Source: an uncultured Candidatus Poseidoniales archaeon
Lineage (GTDB): Archaea > Thermoplasmatota > Poseidoniia > Poseidoniales > Poseidoniaceae
DNA: 64,000 nucleotides
Direction of reading: 5' to 3'
Assembly: GCA_902625885.1 (NCBI GenBank)
Contig: CACODE010000003.1
Span: 52,264-116,263, forward strand
Part shown: piece by piece, positions 54,682 to 63,945 of the stretch
Layout: each line of letters begins with the position of its first letter
Position numbering within the stretch: the stretch's first letter is position 1
The notes under the pieces: generated by a model
Database searches by the model: none
What the model was told of the DNA's origin: nothing
What the model saw: only the letters and a program-made list of their open reading frames with translations
Position numbers and translations under genes: made by a program

Positions 54682-54921
54682 TCAGTGCATTTCGTCAAGC
54701 GCATCAAGCGCCGCCTCAAGTTCGGCGATCAGGTCACGAACGCGATTCAACAGCGCCTTTCGTTCACGACTCGAACGAGCCTCTGGAAGCCATTCAAGCA
54801 GTCGACGTACGTCTTTCGCATCGCGGTCAACGGTCCATTTCAGCACGTTCTCAAGAACGGGGTCGTCAGCAGGCAAAAGGCGTTCGACCATGGGGGAAAG
54901 CACCGAGACGGACCTCTTCAA
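54682..54921 (-). CDS. Small helical protein of unknown function
   Basis: The 79-residue product is almost wholly helical, with heptad-like SSRERKALLNRVRDLIAELEAALDALDEMH at its end, so it may dimerise as a coiled coil. Its ATG overlaps the stop of the upstream gene in an ATGA arrangement, and the mobA-like gene starts 10 bases later. No family is recognised. Confidence 0.6.
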   Translation of the reverse strand: MKRSVSVLSPMVERLLPADDPVLENVLKWTVDRDAKDVRRLLEWLPEARSSRERKALLNRVRDLIAELEAALDALDEMH

Positions 54922-55538
54922 CTCTCCGATGCCAACAGCCGACTCCGAATTCTCTCAAACATCTCGCCACCCTTTGGTGCGCTCTTGATAAGCGGCCGGC
55001 AGTTGACCTCCGTGCGCCTCAGCGAGAGAAAAAGCACGCAATATTGGTGCCAGTGAGGGCTCTGCGCCGCCGCCGCTTCCAGCCAAGCATCGTCAGGCAC
55101 AGCTTGGCCTGCCCGGACCAATTCTTCGGCCACTTCAAGAACCACCAACAGAGGCTCGCGTCGCTGCAGGAGGTGAATGAACGCCATCCAAGGCTCCTGC
55201 CCGATCTCGGACGGCTCAAGGTTGGCGAGGAGAATACCCGCCACGCTCAGGTCTTCTTTGCCGTGGCGCTTCCAAAGGGCGGGGATCAATTTAGCGAGCG
55301 TGCGCTGGCGTGGGGCATGGGTGATCATCCACGAGGCGATCTGTCTCAAATCTGGCAGCGGGGTGCCGATGTGAAACCGAAAGCCGCCTTCGAGCATCGT
55401 CACATCCGTACGAGGTTTGTTGGCAAAATCACCAACGCAAACAGTGTAGGCGTTTTTCAAAAATCGCAAGCAAGTCCGTTTCGATTTCAAAACGCTGGGC
55501 GACCGGCCTTCCAACCAATCATCAAGAAGCGGATTCAA
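54918..55538 (-). CDS. Hypothetical protein, possibly helical-repeat (HEAT-like)
   Basis: The 206-residue product is mainly helical. A segment of about 80 residues (RQIASWMITHAPRQRTLAKLI onward to VVLEVAEELVRAGQAVP) has the paired-helix look of HEAT/ARM repeats, but the match is weak. It is linked by ATGA overlaps to the TerB-like gene upstream and the 79-residue gene downstream, so the three are translated together. The function is unknown. Confidence 0.6.
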   Translation of the reverse strand: MNPLLDDWLEGRSPSVLKSKRTCLRFLKNAYTVCVGDFANKPRTDVTMLEGGFRFHIGTPLPDLRQIASWMITHAPRQRTLAKLIPALWKRHGKEDLSVAGILLANLEPSEIGQEPWMAFIHLLQRREPLLVVLEVAEELVRAGQAVPDDAWLEAAAAQSPHWHQYCVLFLSLRRTEVNCRPLIKSAPKGGEMFERIRSRLLASES

Positions 55539-56029
55539 CGCTGGCCACCCTCGGAGGATTTCTTTCTGAACGTATCAAAGAGGTCGCCGACCAGACCGAC
55601 CGAATCCTTGAGCGTGTCCATGAGGGTGTCGATCATGGCCTTGTCCCCGTATTTCTCTTCCATCATTTCCCGGAGTTCTTGCTCGATTTCTTCGTGCAGC
55701 TTGTCGTCGATGTCGAACTGATTCCGCAGGTTGGCGAGGACGCGGAATTCGTCTTTTGAGAGGGATGCGTTGACGATGGCCACCTCGAACACTTTGGTGT
55801 AAATGTCGCGCATGTTTTCGGGTGAAACAACCTCACCACTCCGCGAAGGTTCTCCTGTTTGGATGCATTCGTAGATGTAAGCGGGCTCTTCCGGCGTGAG
55901 TTTGAGAACGCTGGCCAGTTTGATGATGAGCCGCTTTTCTTCACGCGTCAAAACGCCGTCCGTAAGCATCACTTCAATGGTGGAACGAAACACGTCCAAT
56001 GCACCGAGTTGAGGCGACGACACAAGCAA
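55535..56029 (-). CDS. TerB-like acidic helical protein
   Basis: The 164-residue product has two TerB-type helical blocks. The first contains VMLTDGVLTREEKRLIIKLASVL ('.l.DG.l...E...i..la..l'), and the second contains EVAIVNASLSKDEFRVLANL. TerB-like domains bind metals or partner proteins and occur in tellurite-resistance and stress gene sets, though the single domain says little about role here. Start assignment is uncertain: TTG at 56029, GTG at 56023 or TTG at 55999. The dnaG gene diverges from it across a 210-base gap. Confidence 0.68.
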   Translation of the reverse strand: MLVSSPQLGALDVFRSTIEVMLTDGVLTREEKRLIIKLASVLKLTPEEPAYIYECIQTGEPSRSGEVVSPENMRDIYTKVFEVAIVNASLSKDEFRVLANLRNQFDIDDKLHEEIEQELREMMEEKYGDKAMIDTLMDTLKDSVGLVGDLFDTFRKKSSEGGQR

Positions 56030-56238
56030 CCGACGCGGCCCAACTTTTTGAAGAAACCGTTAGGGCAGAAAAAAGGTCCAACGCGCCCTTTAGGAAGGCA
56101 CAGCATTCAAAAGGCGTCAACAAGTCGGGTATACTGTTCACATTCACTCCCCCTGTTTTCAGGTGGTGGCTTCGGACATCGACAATTCGTTGTCGGTCCA
56201 ATGCATCGTGGTTGTGTGCAAACAAGGAGAGAAACCAC
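56030..56238. other. Divergent intergenic region between TerB-like gene and dnaG
   Basis: About 210 bases hold the 5' ends of two divergent transcripts. I see T-rich and purine-rich runs and a strong dnaG ribosome site, but no tRNA signature or convincing small gene. Confidence 0.4.
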
Positions 56239-57501
56239 ATGGGAAGAAACAACTCAAACCGCTCCGGCGGCAACTCAAACCGCGGTGGCGGTGGCAAAGG
56301 CAAGGCAATGAAATACGAAATTCGTGCCGATATCAAGGTGAACGGAACTGTCCAGCGGAAGGACATCATCGGGGCCATCATGGGCCAGACCGAAGGCCTT
56401 CTCGGCGATGAACTGGAACTTCGAAAGCTGCAACGAACGGCCCGAGTCGGGCATGTCGACGTTGAAATGGAAACGAAAAACGGGAAGGTCCACGGGACCA
56501 TCATCATCCCCAGCAGCATGGACAACGTTGAAACCGCCATCATTGCGAGTTCACTGGAAACCATTGACCGGATAGGTCCTTGCAACGCCATCATCAAGGT
56601 CATGCAAATCAGCGACATCCGCGCTACGAAGCGGACCGCCGTAGTGGACAGGGCAAAGGAATTGTTGCTGACCCTCGTGAATTCTGGAGAGGCGGCTTCC
56701 AAGACCGTCATTGAGGAGGTCCGTTCCGTACTCACCGTCGGCACGGCCAAATCGTTCCACGGCCTCACGTGCGGACCCAACGTCGAGTCCTCCTCGTCCC
56801 TCATCATTGTTGAAGGGCGAAACGACGTGCGAAACCTGTTGAACTGTGGTGTGAAGAACGCCATTAGTGCCGACGGCTCTGGCAACATCAAGCAAGAACT
56901 CATCGATCTTGCTAACGGCAAGGAAAGCGTAACGGTCGCCATCGATGGAGATCGAGGTGGCGAGATGCTGTTTATGCAACTTTACGACATGATGAAAGTG
57001 GACCACGTCGCTCAAGCACCCGTTGGTCAAGAATGGGAACTTCTTCCACAAAAGACCGTCACGATGTGCCTTCAGAAGAAAACCGATGCGGCGAAATTCA
57101 AGCACATTCTCGACAAGAAAATCGCTGCGGACGATGAGAAATTTGGCGGCGACAAGGATTGGGACAAGGACATGGACGCTGAATTCACGAAAGAAGAGGT
57201 TGAAGCAGCACCGGCCGATATCCAAGAGCTCTTTGACAAGGTTGACGAAATGGGCAAGAACAAGGCCATCATTCGGTTCGCTGACGGGACGTTCTCCGAC
57301 GAGATCGGGCCTTCCAAACTTGAGGCTGCACTGAACGAAGCCGAGGAAGCCGAAACCGTTCTCATCAACGGTTCAGTGACCGAAAAGGTGCTCAATTATG
57401 TGAACCAGTCCTCGGCCAACACGCTCGTTGGTACCAAGGAAGGCAAGGGCTTTGAGGCAAGCGAAGACCTAACGGTTTGGTTCGCGGAAATTCATCGCTG
57501 A
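56239..57501 (+). CDS. dnaG: Archaeal DnaG-like primase
   Basis: The 420-residue protein begins with a Gly/Asn/Arg-rich stretch and then the archaeal DnaG N-domain (KYEIRADIKVNGTVQRKDIIGAIMGQTEGLLGDELELRKLQ). The Toprim domain has IVEGRNDVRNLL with the catalytic Glu and AIDGDRGGEM with the metal Asp pair. Archaeal DnaG associates with the exosome and can bind RNA. ATG at 56239 follows a good ribosome site (aaggaga, 56224-56230). The frame is open upstream to 55999 but those residues do not look like protein of this family. Confidence 0.92.
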   Translation: MGRNNSNRSGGNSNRGGGGKGKAMKYEIRADIKVNGTVQRKDIIGAIMGQTEGLLGDELELRKLQRTARVGHVDVEMETKNGKVHGTIIIPSSMDNVETAIIASSLETIDRIGPCNAIIKVMQISDIRATKRTAVVDRAKELLLTLVNSGEAASKTVIEEVRSVLTVGTAKSFHGLTCGPNVESSSSLIIVEGRNDVRNLLNCGVKNAISADGSGNIKQELIDLANGKESVTVAIDGDRGGEMLFMQLYDMMKVDHVAQAPVGQEWELLPQKTVTMCLQKKTDAAKFKHILDKKIAADDEKFGGDKDWDKDMDAEFTKEEVEAAPADIQELFDKVDEMGKNKAIIRFADGTFSDEIGPSKLEAALNEAEEAETVLINGSVTEKVLNYVNQSSANTLVGTKEGKGFEASEDLTVWFAEIHR

Positions 57502-57547
57502 GACCACGACGGTTCAGTTAATGGGGTTGCCACGCTAAGCCCTTCCC

Positions 57548-58708
57548 ATGGACGACGATGCGATAGCATGGCCCGCCGAAGACGAGGAGGAAGCGACTCC
57601 AGAATCAACGGAAGAAGCCGAGGCTGCCGAACCTTCCAACGATGCGCATGACGAGGTTGAAGAAACCTCATCCAATACCCCGAGCGAGTCATCCGAAGCA
57701 GCGGACGACCTCTCGCTTGCAAAAGAGCCTGAACCGTGGACGCTCCCGATTCGTGCAGCGCCTATTCTTGCGCTACAAGGCGAAGAGGTGGTGGAATTTC
57801 CACTCAGCCAGCGCCGAGACGGCCGAGAGTCGACGTCGCTGGTCATGGACGACGAGGTGATGCGCATTGTTGAAGCAAGGCTTGACGATGACGGCATCCG
57901 CCGCTTAAACGTCAGAATGGCGCTGGTCAAGGAACATATTTCCGGATATTCTCACACGCACCTGAACCTTTTCCAAAAGTTGCAAAACGTGTGGTTGGGT
58001 TCCATCGGGGCGGGCCTGTTGATGGGCGTATTCTTTTCTCAGGGCCTGATGGCTCTCGGCAGCGGAGGCTTGTTTGTCTTTGCCGGCATTGCCGGCTTGA
58101 TTATGGCGCAGATGGACCTCCACCGGCTTTCCTTTTCTGACCATGGCGGTCGCCACGACTTCTATCTCTCCGGTTGGAAGCAGGAGCCCTACTTGATTCA
58201 CAACAGCACCGCCCTCCTGGGGCCTGCTTTTGTTGATTTTCTACGGACCTCAACCTTGGACACCACACACATTGATGCCGTCGTCGAAAACATGCGATCC
58301 CCCACACCACCGCCTCAAGCACTCCCCTCTTCTGAACCAGTACCGCAGATCGCCGCCACCTCAACCGCCTTGCCCCCACCTTCATCTGCAGCACCAGCGG
58401 TGAGCAGCGGCCCTCCAATTTCCGCAGAGCCGACCCCTGCACTTCCTCCGCTTCCTGACCCACCGTCCCCCGCAGAAATCTCTGTGATACCGCCTCCGCC
58501 CGCTGGTGAAACCCCGATGCTACCACCTCCGCCCGTTGGTGAAACCCCGATATTGCCGCCACCCCCTGTGGCTATACCGCCGCAACCTTCCTTGCCACCA
58601 GCGCCATTGCCGCCAGCACCGCTACCGCCAGCCCCACTGGCTCCACTGCACCCACCCGTCTCCAAGGCGCAAATGGACGAGGATGCGCTTTGGGACGATC
58701 TCAACTGA
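57548..58708 (+). CDS. Membrane protein with acidic N-terminus and proline-rich C-terminal tail
   Basis: The 386-residue product has an acidic disordered N-terminus (1-60), a globular segment (60-145), two hydrophobic helices near 150-195, another short globular part, and a tail of about 120 residues rich in Pro, Ala and Ser. The tail contains three near-identical units ending GETPMLPPPPV / GETPILPPPPV. Proline-rich tails often bind SH3-, WW- or profilin-like modules or act as flexible spacers. The gene ends one base before the stop of the convergent 909-residue gene. No family is recognised. Confidence 0.7.
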   Translation: MDDDAIAWPAEDEEEATPESTEEAEAAEPSNDAHDEVEETSSNTPSESSEAADDLSLAKEPEPWTLPIRAAPILALQGEEVVEFPLSQRRDGRESTSLVMDDEVMRIVEARLDDDGIRRLNVRMALVKEHISGYSHTHLNLFQKLQNVWLGSIGAGLLMGVFFSQGLMALGSGGLFVFAGIAGLIMAQMDLHRLSFSDHGGRHDFYLSGWKQEPYLIHNSTALLGPAFVDFLRTSTLDTTHIDAVVENMRSPTPPPQALPSSEPVPQIAATSTALPPPSSAAPAVSSGPPISAEPTPALPPLPDPPSPAEISVIPPPPAGETPMLPPPPVGETPILPPPPVAIPPQPSLPPAPLPPAPLPPAPLAPLHPPVSKAQMDEDALWDDLN

Positions 58709-61438
58709 TCAGGCTTTGACGCCACCGGCCGACGGCAAGTTCACGCTGCGGCCGAGTTTCTCAACTTCGCTATGGAGGTCTTGAACATCGCTCGGCAGAG
58801 GCCACTCGTCCACATTGAGCGGGACATGCTTCCCCAGACCTGGAATTCGTTGCAAGGCAACGCCGAGCTCGGATGCGTCGTCGAGAAAATCGCCGCTTGC
58901 TCCTGAATGCCTGGCTTCCAGTCTGCGCCGCATCCATCGCTTCAGTGGGGGGACCATCTGGCAAAGCGTGGCCAGCATCCGGGCCCGCTCTTCGTCCAAA
59001 CCGTCCTCAGCCGGCAACAAGCGAAGCGTCAAGCGCAACAAGCGCCCGATACGGACATCTCTTGGCGATACATTGACTTGGCTCGCAAGGGCTCTGCGCA
59101 CCTCGGGTAGCGCTTCCAGTCCTTTGGCATCAACGGCAGTCGAGGTTTGCGTAAAACCCAGCAATGCGACCAATTCTGACAGCGCTTCGAGCGCTTTTTT
59201 CGTGGCGGCGTCCGAACCTGCAGCCCGCTCGGAGGGCGTCGGTTCAACAGGCTCGTCTTCGGTGCGAAGGGGGACATCCTTCTGTTCGTTCACCAGCACC
59301 GTGACTTCGGGTTGGTCAGGCGCTATTGATTCAGTGCCGTGTTCAACGCCCGCTTCTTTTTCCTTGGTTTCCCTCGACTCAGAAACAACCGTTTCTGGAA
59401 CCATTTCGACCGGCTCTTCCAAACCCGTATCCATGGCCTCAAGCATCGCTTCGTGTGCGTCTTCCAGGGGCGAAGCCGGTTGGAGAACGGTTCTCTCCAT
59501 CTGTTCGGGCACGGGCACCAAAGTCGGGCGCTCGTTCGGTGGGCGCCACAGGGCAAGGGCGTACGCTTCCTCTTCCACCTCCCGGCCTGCCAAATGGGCC
59601 GTGTAGAACGGTATGCGTTGACTGAGGTATTCCAGTCGCCGAGGGTCTTTGCTCAACAATTCAACTTCAAGAGCGAGGGCGACATCACGATTCCACGGCA
59701 AAGCCGAGAGACGTCGTCGCAGCACCTCATGATTCCAAACGTGCGGTCGAGCCTCACTCAACTCCCTTGCCACGCCCACAGGATCGTCCTTCGCTCGCCC
59801 CATCCAATCGTCAACCTGCCAACCCATCTGGTTGAGTTGAGAAAGCTCTTTCATGACTGGCTTGCGAATCTTAGCGCCAATGAACCCCCTCCCATCAGGA
59901 GAAACATCGGCACCGCCCGAGCGGGTTAAACGGACAACGTGGGCTTCCAACTCTTTCAGGTTCATGCCCTCGATGGAAACTTCTCGTTCCAACACCCCCG
60001 CTCGGCGCATTGAAGCCAATTCTTCTTCCAGCATTTCGCGATGTCGAGCGTTTCTGAGACGCATGCGTTCAACATAGCGACGCATCTCTCCAAGAACATC
60101 ATCGCCGGCTTCCTCGGTGGCCAGCAATTGTGTACGCAGAACAACCTCTTCCTCTCCCTCAAAAGACACGTCCAAGGCTTGGAGTTCGTCGATTAGGTTT
60201 ACCCGAGCCTCCCAGCGATCTTGTTCAAGGGTCATTTGCTCCAAAGCATTCATTGGGTCTTCAAACACCCGGTTTCTCCATCCACTTACATCCAATCCAG
60301 CGTGCTCAAACGCTTGCAAAAACTCAAGCCCGTCCAACTCCAGTTTTTTCCACAAAGCGTCCAACGAGTCAACGGCATCGCGAAGCCGATCTGTATCGTC
60401 AAGGTGGCCGATGAGTTCTCGAGATGCCTCGGTTCTTGAAGGCCAATAGCGTTGAAACCGATTCCATCGCTCAACCAGTTTGAGGTGTTGACTGACCTTG
60501 GTCGCTACCTCGTCATGGTTGGTTTCCCATTCCATCAAGTCGTTGGGATGCAGTTCACCTGAATGTGGAAAGACGATACCGAGGGCCCGCCATTCCTGTA
60601 TGGTGTCAGAAAGCGCCTTGCGTCGCTGTTCGAGCGATTGAGCAACCCCCTGCACCTCTTCTGCCAACGCTTTGAGTTCTTCAAGTTCCTCAACGTTCTG
60701 AAGTGCCAGGCACCTTTCATCGAACGTTGCGGCCAACCCTTCATCAAAAGGTTGAATCAACTGCAGTGCACCAAGCCGCACCCGCTCTCTTTCGGCGTGG
60801 AAAAGTTGCCACTGTTCCAGTTGTTTGAGCCCTTCAAGCAACGGTTGAATCGACAAATCCCCAACGGGATAGCCTGCGTTGCGTAACCGTTCTGCAGCCC
60901 CTTCGATCATGCTTCGCTGGCGGCTTTCGTCATGTTCGATGGTTTTCATGTGGCGAACGATTTCGTCGGCTCTTTCCGGCATGGCGAACAAACGGTAAAG
61001 GGGGGTTAAGGCTGCGTGACTTGAGACGTCCAGCCCTGCAAGTTGTTCAAACAGCGATTGCCAAACATCCCCTTCGCCTTGCTCAAACCACGCCGCTTTG
61101 TGTTGCACGAGAACAGGCTCCCACGGGAAAACAGCACGAACCTCTCGCTCAAAATCGTCGTACGTCTTTTCGACCGTGAACGGGTCATCAAGCCGTGAAG
61201 CATGGTCCTGTAGGGCGGTTGTGGCCGGTGCAAATCGGGTCAATGCGTCCAAGCGCTCCTTGATTTCGGTGGCCGTTTCGCGCCGATTCTCAAGCCACAA
61301 AAGGCGTTCATCGTGCGCCTCCTCGTGCTGGGCCAGAAAGTCGGTGATGGCTTGTTCTGAAAATCCGAACCGGACCAGCGATGCAATTCGGGCATCAATT
61401 GTCTGGTCTTCAAATTCCGAGCCGCTCATGCCCCTCAT
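58709..61438 (-). CDS. Large helical protein of unknown function
   Basis: The 909-residue protein lacks a signal peptide and membrane helices. Nearly all of it is charged helix, with coiled-coil-like stretches about residues 150-300 and 420-480. An acidic, low-complexity linker of about 100 residues (about 650-770) connects to a compact helical C-terminal part of about 130 residues. No nucleotide-binding or metal motif is visible. It is convergent with the Pro-rich membrane protein and divergent from the TPR protein. The shape suggests a scaffold. No family is recognised. Confidence 0.72.
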   Translation of the reverse strand: MRGMSGSEFEDQTIDARIASLVRFGFSEQAITDFLAQHEEAHDERLLWLENRRETATEIKERLDALTRFAPATTALQDHASRLDDPFTVEKTYDDFEREVRAVFPWEPVLVQHKAAWFEQGEGDVWQSLFEQLAGLDVSSHAALTPLYRLFAMPERADEIVRHMKTIEHDESRQRSMIEGAAERLRNAGYPVGDLSIQPLLEGLKQLEQWQLFHAERERVRLGALQLIQPFDEGLAATFDERCLALQNVEELEELKALAEEVQGVAQSLEQRRKALSDTIQEWRALGIVFPHSGELHPNDLMEWETNHDEVATKVSQHLKLVERWNRFQRYWPSRTEASRELIGHLDDTDRLRDAVDSLDALWKKLELDGLEFLQAFEHAGLDVSGWRNRVFEDPMNALEQMTLEQDRWEARVNLIDELQALDVSFEGEEEVVLRTQLLATEEAGDDVLGEMRRYVERMRLRNARHREMLEEELASMRRAGVLEREVSIEGMNLKELEAHVVRLTRSGGADVSPDGRGFIGAKIRKPVMKELSQLNQMGWQVDDWMGRAKDDPVGVARELSEARPHVWNHEVLRRRLSALPWNRDVALALEVELLSKDPRRLEYLSQRIPFYTAHLAGREVEEEAYALALWRPPNERPTLVPVPEQMERTVLQPASPLEDAHEAMLEAMDTGLEEPVEMVPETVVSESRETKEKEAGVEHGTESIAPDQPEVTVLVNEQKDVPLRTEDEPVEPTPSERAAGSDAATKKALEALSELVALLGFTQTSTAVDAKGLEALPEVRRALASQVNVSPRDVRIGRLLRLTLRLLPAEDGLDEERARMLATLCQMVPPLKRWMRRRLEARHSGASGDFLDDASELGVALQRIPGLGKHVPLNVDEWPLPSDVQDLHSEVEKLGRSVNLPSAGGVKA

Positions 61439-61606
61439 GATTCCTACGGAAAGGGGAGGCTTTCAATGTGAGCGGTCGGGAGTGGCCAACCCCGTGTTTT
61501 TGGAGGTCTTTCAGCGCTTTGGGTTTTCACTCCGGGTGAGAAAACAGGTGTTTTCTGCCCAAAATCCTCCGCAGACCATAAAGCCGGACATGACCGCTGG
61601 GTGCTA

Positions 61607-63895
61607 ATGAGTCTCGTCGCTATCGGTTTTGGCCTTCTTTCTGCAAGCGCAGCGGGCGTGTTTGGGTATTCGATGTACAGGGGTCATCAAAAGATGGTTC
61701 GCTTGTTGGACATGCAGACGCTTCTCAAAGAATCCCAATCCACTCATTTCCATCATCTCAACCTCGCCACGGAAGGCATCACGTCCGATATTCAATTGAT
61801 GCAAACCACCCTGGACGCTCTGCGAGCCATTCATCCGGAAATTGATGCTTCGCTCAACGTTCATCAATTTCTCGTGAAGCATGAAACCGAAACGTCAACA
61901 GGTCTTGACCTTCAAGAGGCATGCGAGGTCCTCCGTTCCGTGGTGCAGCACCAACCCGTGGAGAACGGCACCACCGCCTCGCTTTCGGTGAACCACACCG
62001 GCCTTTTGCGCCGTTTGTTGCGAGTGCTTGACAACCACCAATTGACCATGGCCGACCTTCATCTTGATGCCGACACCGCCCACAGATTGGGGCTTGCTTC
62101 ATCGCATCTCCAACGCTATGAGTGGGCAGAGGGCGCGTTGGGTGTCGCTTACCAGTTGTCGCCTGGCCACGCCAGCGTGCTTGAGGGGCTGGAACACATC
62201 GCTCGCCTTCGAGGCGATGATGCCCTGTATCGTCACTGGTTGGAGGCGCGAATGAAATTGACGCCCGACGATCCGGCGTTGTTGCGTGCGCACGCTCATC
62301 TTCTCGCATCCATGGGGGATGAGGACGCAGAGCGAGCTGTCCGACGCCTTGAGGCCTTGGGGGTTGACACCGCCGCGGACCGCTCACTGCTTTCCGGCCT
62401 GCGGGCGCGTGCCGGTGCAAGAACAGAAGCGATTGAGGCGATCACGCAGGCACTGGAAGAAGATCCCTCACGCTCTGCAGATTGGTTGCATTACGCACAA
62501 CTTCTGGAAGCCGAGGGGGAGCATGAACTCGCCCTTGAAGCGAACGAACGTTGCTTAACCCTTGACCGCCAGTGCGGCGAGGCATGGGCTCTGAAGGCCC
62601 GCCTCCTGTCGGAAAAACACGGCAACGAGCGCAGCGCTCTCAAAGCCGCTACACACGCCGTGGCTTTGGAGGCCGGTGGTGTTGACGCCATCTTCCTCAA
62701 GGCCGAACTCCTTGAGCTCGAGGGCTCGCTGGTTGCCGCAGAGGAAACGCTTCTCAAAGCCCTCGATCGCCAACCCCTCAACGGCGAACTCCGCGCTCGG
62801 CTGGCCGGTCGTTATTTGCGGCAACATCGCATAGAAGAAGCATCAACTCTTCTCTCATCCACACCCGAAGGCATTGACCATGCACTTCTGCACACCGTGG
62901 AGGGGCGGTTGCATTTGGCCCACGCCGACCGGTTAAGGGATGGCACGGGCATCACGGACAAATCGTTGCTCGAATCAGCGCTTACGGCCTTCGATGCAGC
63001 CCTTGGCCTGAACAGGGAACTGGGTGTTGCTTGGCTCGGGCTCGCCCGTACACAACGGATGCTTGGTGATGTTCAGACCGCTGGGGAATCGTTGAGCCGA
63101 GCGCAACGGCTCAGCCCTGATAACGACCCATCCATCGCATGTGAACAGGCCCTTCTTGCACTGGACAACGGCGATGTTGAGGCTTCCTTAATCCACGTGG
63201 ATGCAGCCGAGGTCCACGGTCAAAACGCCATTACGGCCTACATCAGAGGAAACATTTCTGCGGCGAAAGGCCAACTCAAACAGGCTCTGTACCACTACAC
63301 CGACTGCTTGACCCTTGACAGCGCCCATATTCGGGCTCGACTTAACCGGTGTTCCGTTCACATGGGGTTGGATGCGTCGCAGGAAGCTTTGGAGGACGCT
63401 GAAGCGTTACTGGATCAAGCCCCCCAACTCGCCATCGCCCGAATTCGTAAGGGCGACGCTCACATGCATCTTGCCGAGTGGGAGTCGGCGGCAAAAGAGT
63501 TCAAACATGTCCTTGAACAAGCCCCTCACCACATCCACGCCCTTACGCAACTTGCAGCATGCTACATGAGCATGGACAGGGCAGAACGAGCGGAAGGTCC
63601 TCTCAACGAGGCGTTGCGACGGTCTCCTGATCATGCTCCAGCATGGCATCAACGCGGTCTTTACTACATGCACTTCAACATGCTCGACAATGCGCTTTCC
63701 GATTTCGAGGCCGCCGTTAGGTGTGACGGCCGGCACTTGGAAGCCCGTCTTCAGATTGCGGCCCACCACCACGGCATGGGCCAAATGGAACAGGCTGAAA
63801 CAGCTTGGAAGGCGATTCTGACCATTGACCCGGAGCATCACCTTGCCAAGACACGTTTGATGGAGTGCGAGAAAAACTTGATGAAAAGCGCATGA
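61607..63895 (+). CDS. Membrane-anchored TPR repeat protein
   Basis: The N-terminal helix (MSLVAIGFGLLSASAAGVFGYSMYRGHQKM) is a membrane anchor, followed by an acidic helical linker (about 30-150). From about residue 150 to the end run more than a dozen 34-residue helical pairs of TPR type, with W-x(2)-L/Y-G, A-L-x-x-Y and P positions (AWALKARLLS, RARIKGDAHMH-like, AWHQRGLYYMHFNM). It is likely a protein-protein docking scaffold at the membrane. ATG at 61607 is preferred to GTG at 61601. Confidence 0.82.
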   Translation: MSLVAIGFGLLSASAAGVFGYSMYRGHQKMVRLLDMQTLLKESQSTHFHHLNLATEGITSDIQLMQTTLDALRAIHPEIDASLNVHQFLVKHETETSTGLDLQEACEVLRSVVQHQPVENGTTASLSVNHTGLLRRLLRVLDNHQLTMADLHLDADTAHRLGLASSHLQRYEWAEGALGVAYQLSPGHASVLEGLEHIARLRGDDALYRHWLEARMKLTPDDPALLRAHAHLLASMGDEDAERAVRRLEALGVDTAADRSLLSGLRARAGARTEAIEAITQALEEDPSRSADWLHYAQLLEAEGEHELALEANERCLTLDRQCGEAWALKARLLSEKHGNERSALKAATHAVALEAGGVDAIFLKAELLELEGSLVAAEETLLKALDRQPLNGELRARLAGRYLRQHRIEEASTLLSSTPEGIDHALLHTVEGRLHLAHADRLRDGTGITDKSLLESALTAFDAALGLNRELGVAWLGLARTQRMLGDVQTAGESLSRAQRLSPDNDPSIACEQALLALDNGDVEASLIHVDAAEVHGQNAITAYIRGNISAAKGQLKQALYHYTDCLTLDSAHIRARLNRCSVHMGLDASQEALEDAEALLDQAPQLAIARIRKGDAHMHLAEWESAAKEFKHVLEQAPHHIHALTQLAACYMSMDRAERAEGPLNEALRRSPDHAPAWHQRGLYYMHFNMLDNALSDFEAAVRCDGRHLEARLQIAAHHHGMGQMEQAETAWKAILTIDPEHHLAKTRLMECEKNLMKSA

Positions 63896-63945
63896 GCTCC
63901 TATGACTCACGGGGCGATTGATTGGTTGAGGTCAAGGAGCTGAAT

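Noticed and set aside
58101..58562. 153-residue minus-strand frame
   Set aside because: It is antisense to the Pro-rich tail; repetitive codons leave the other strand open by chance.
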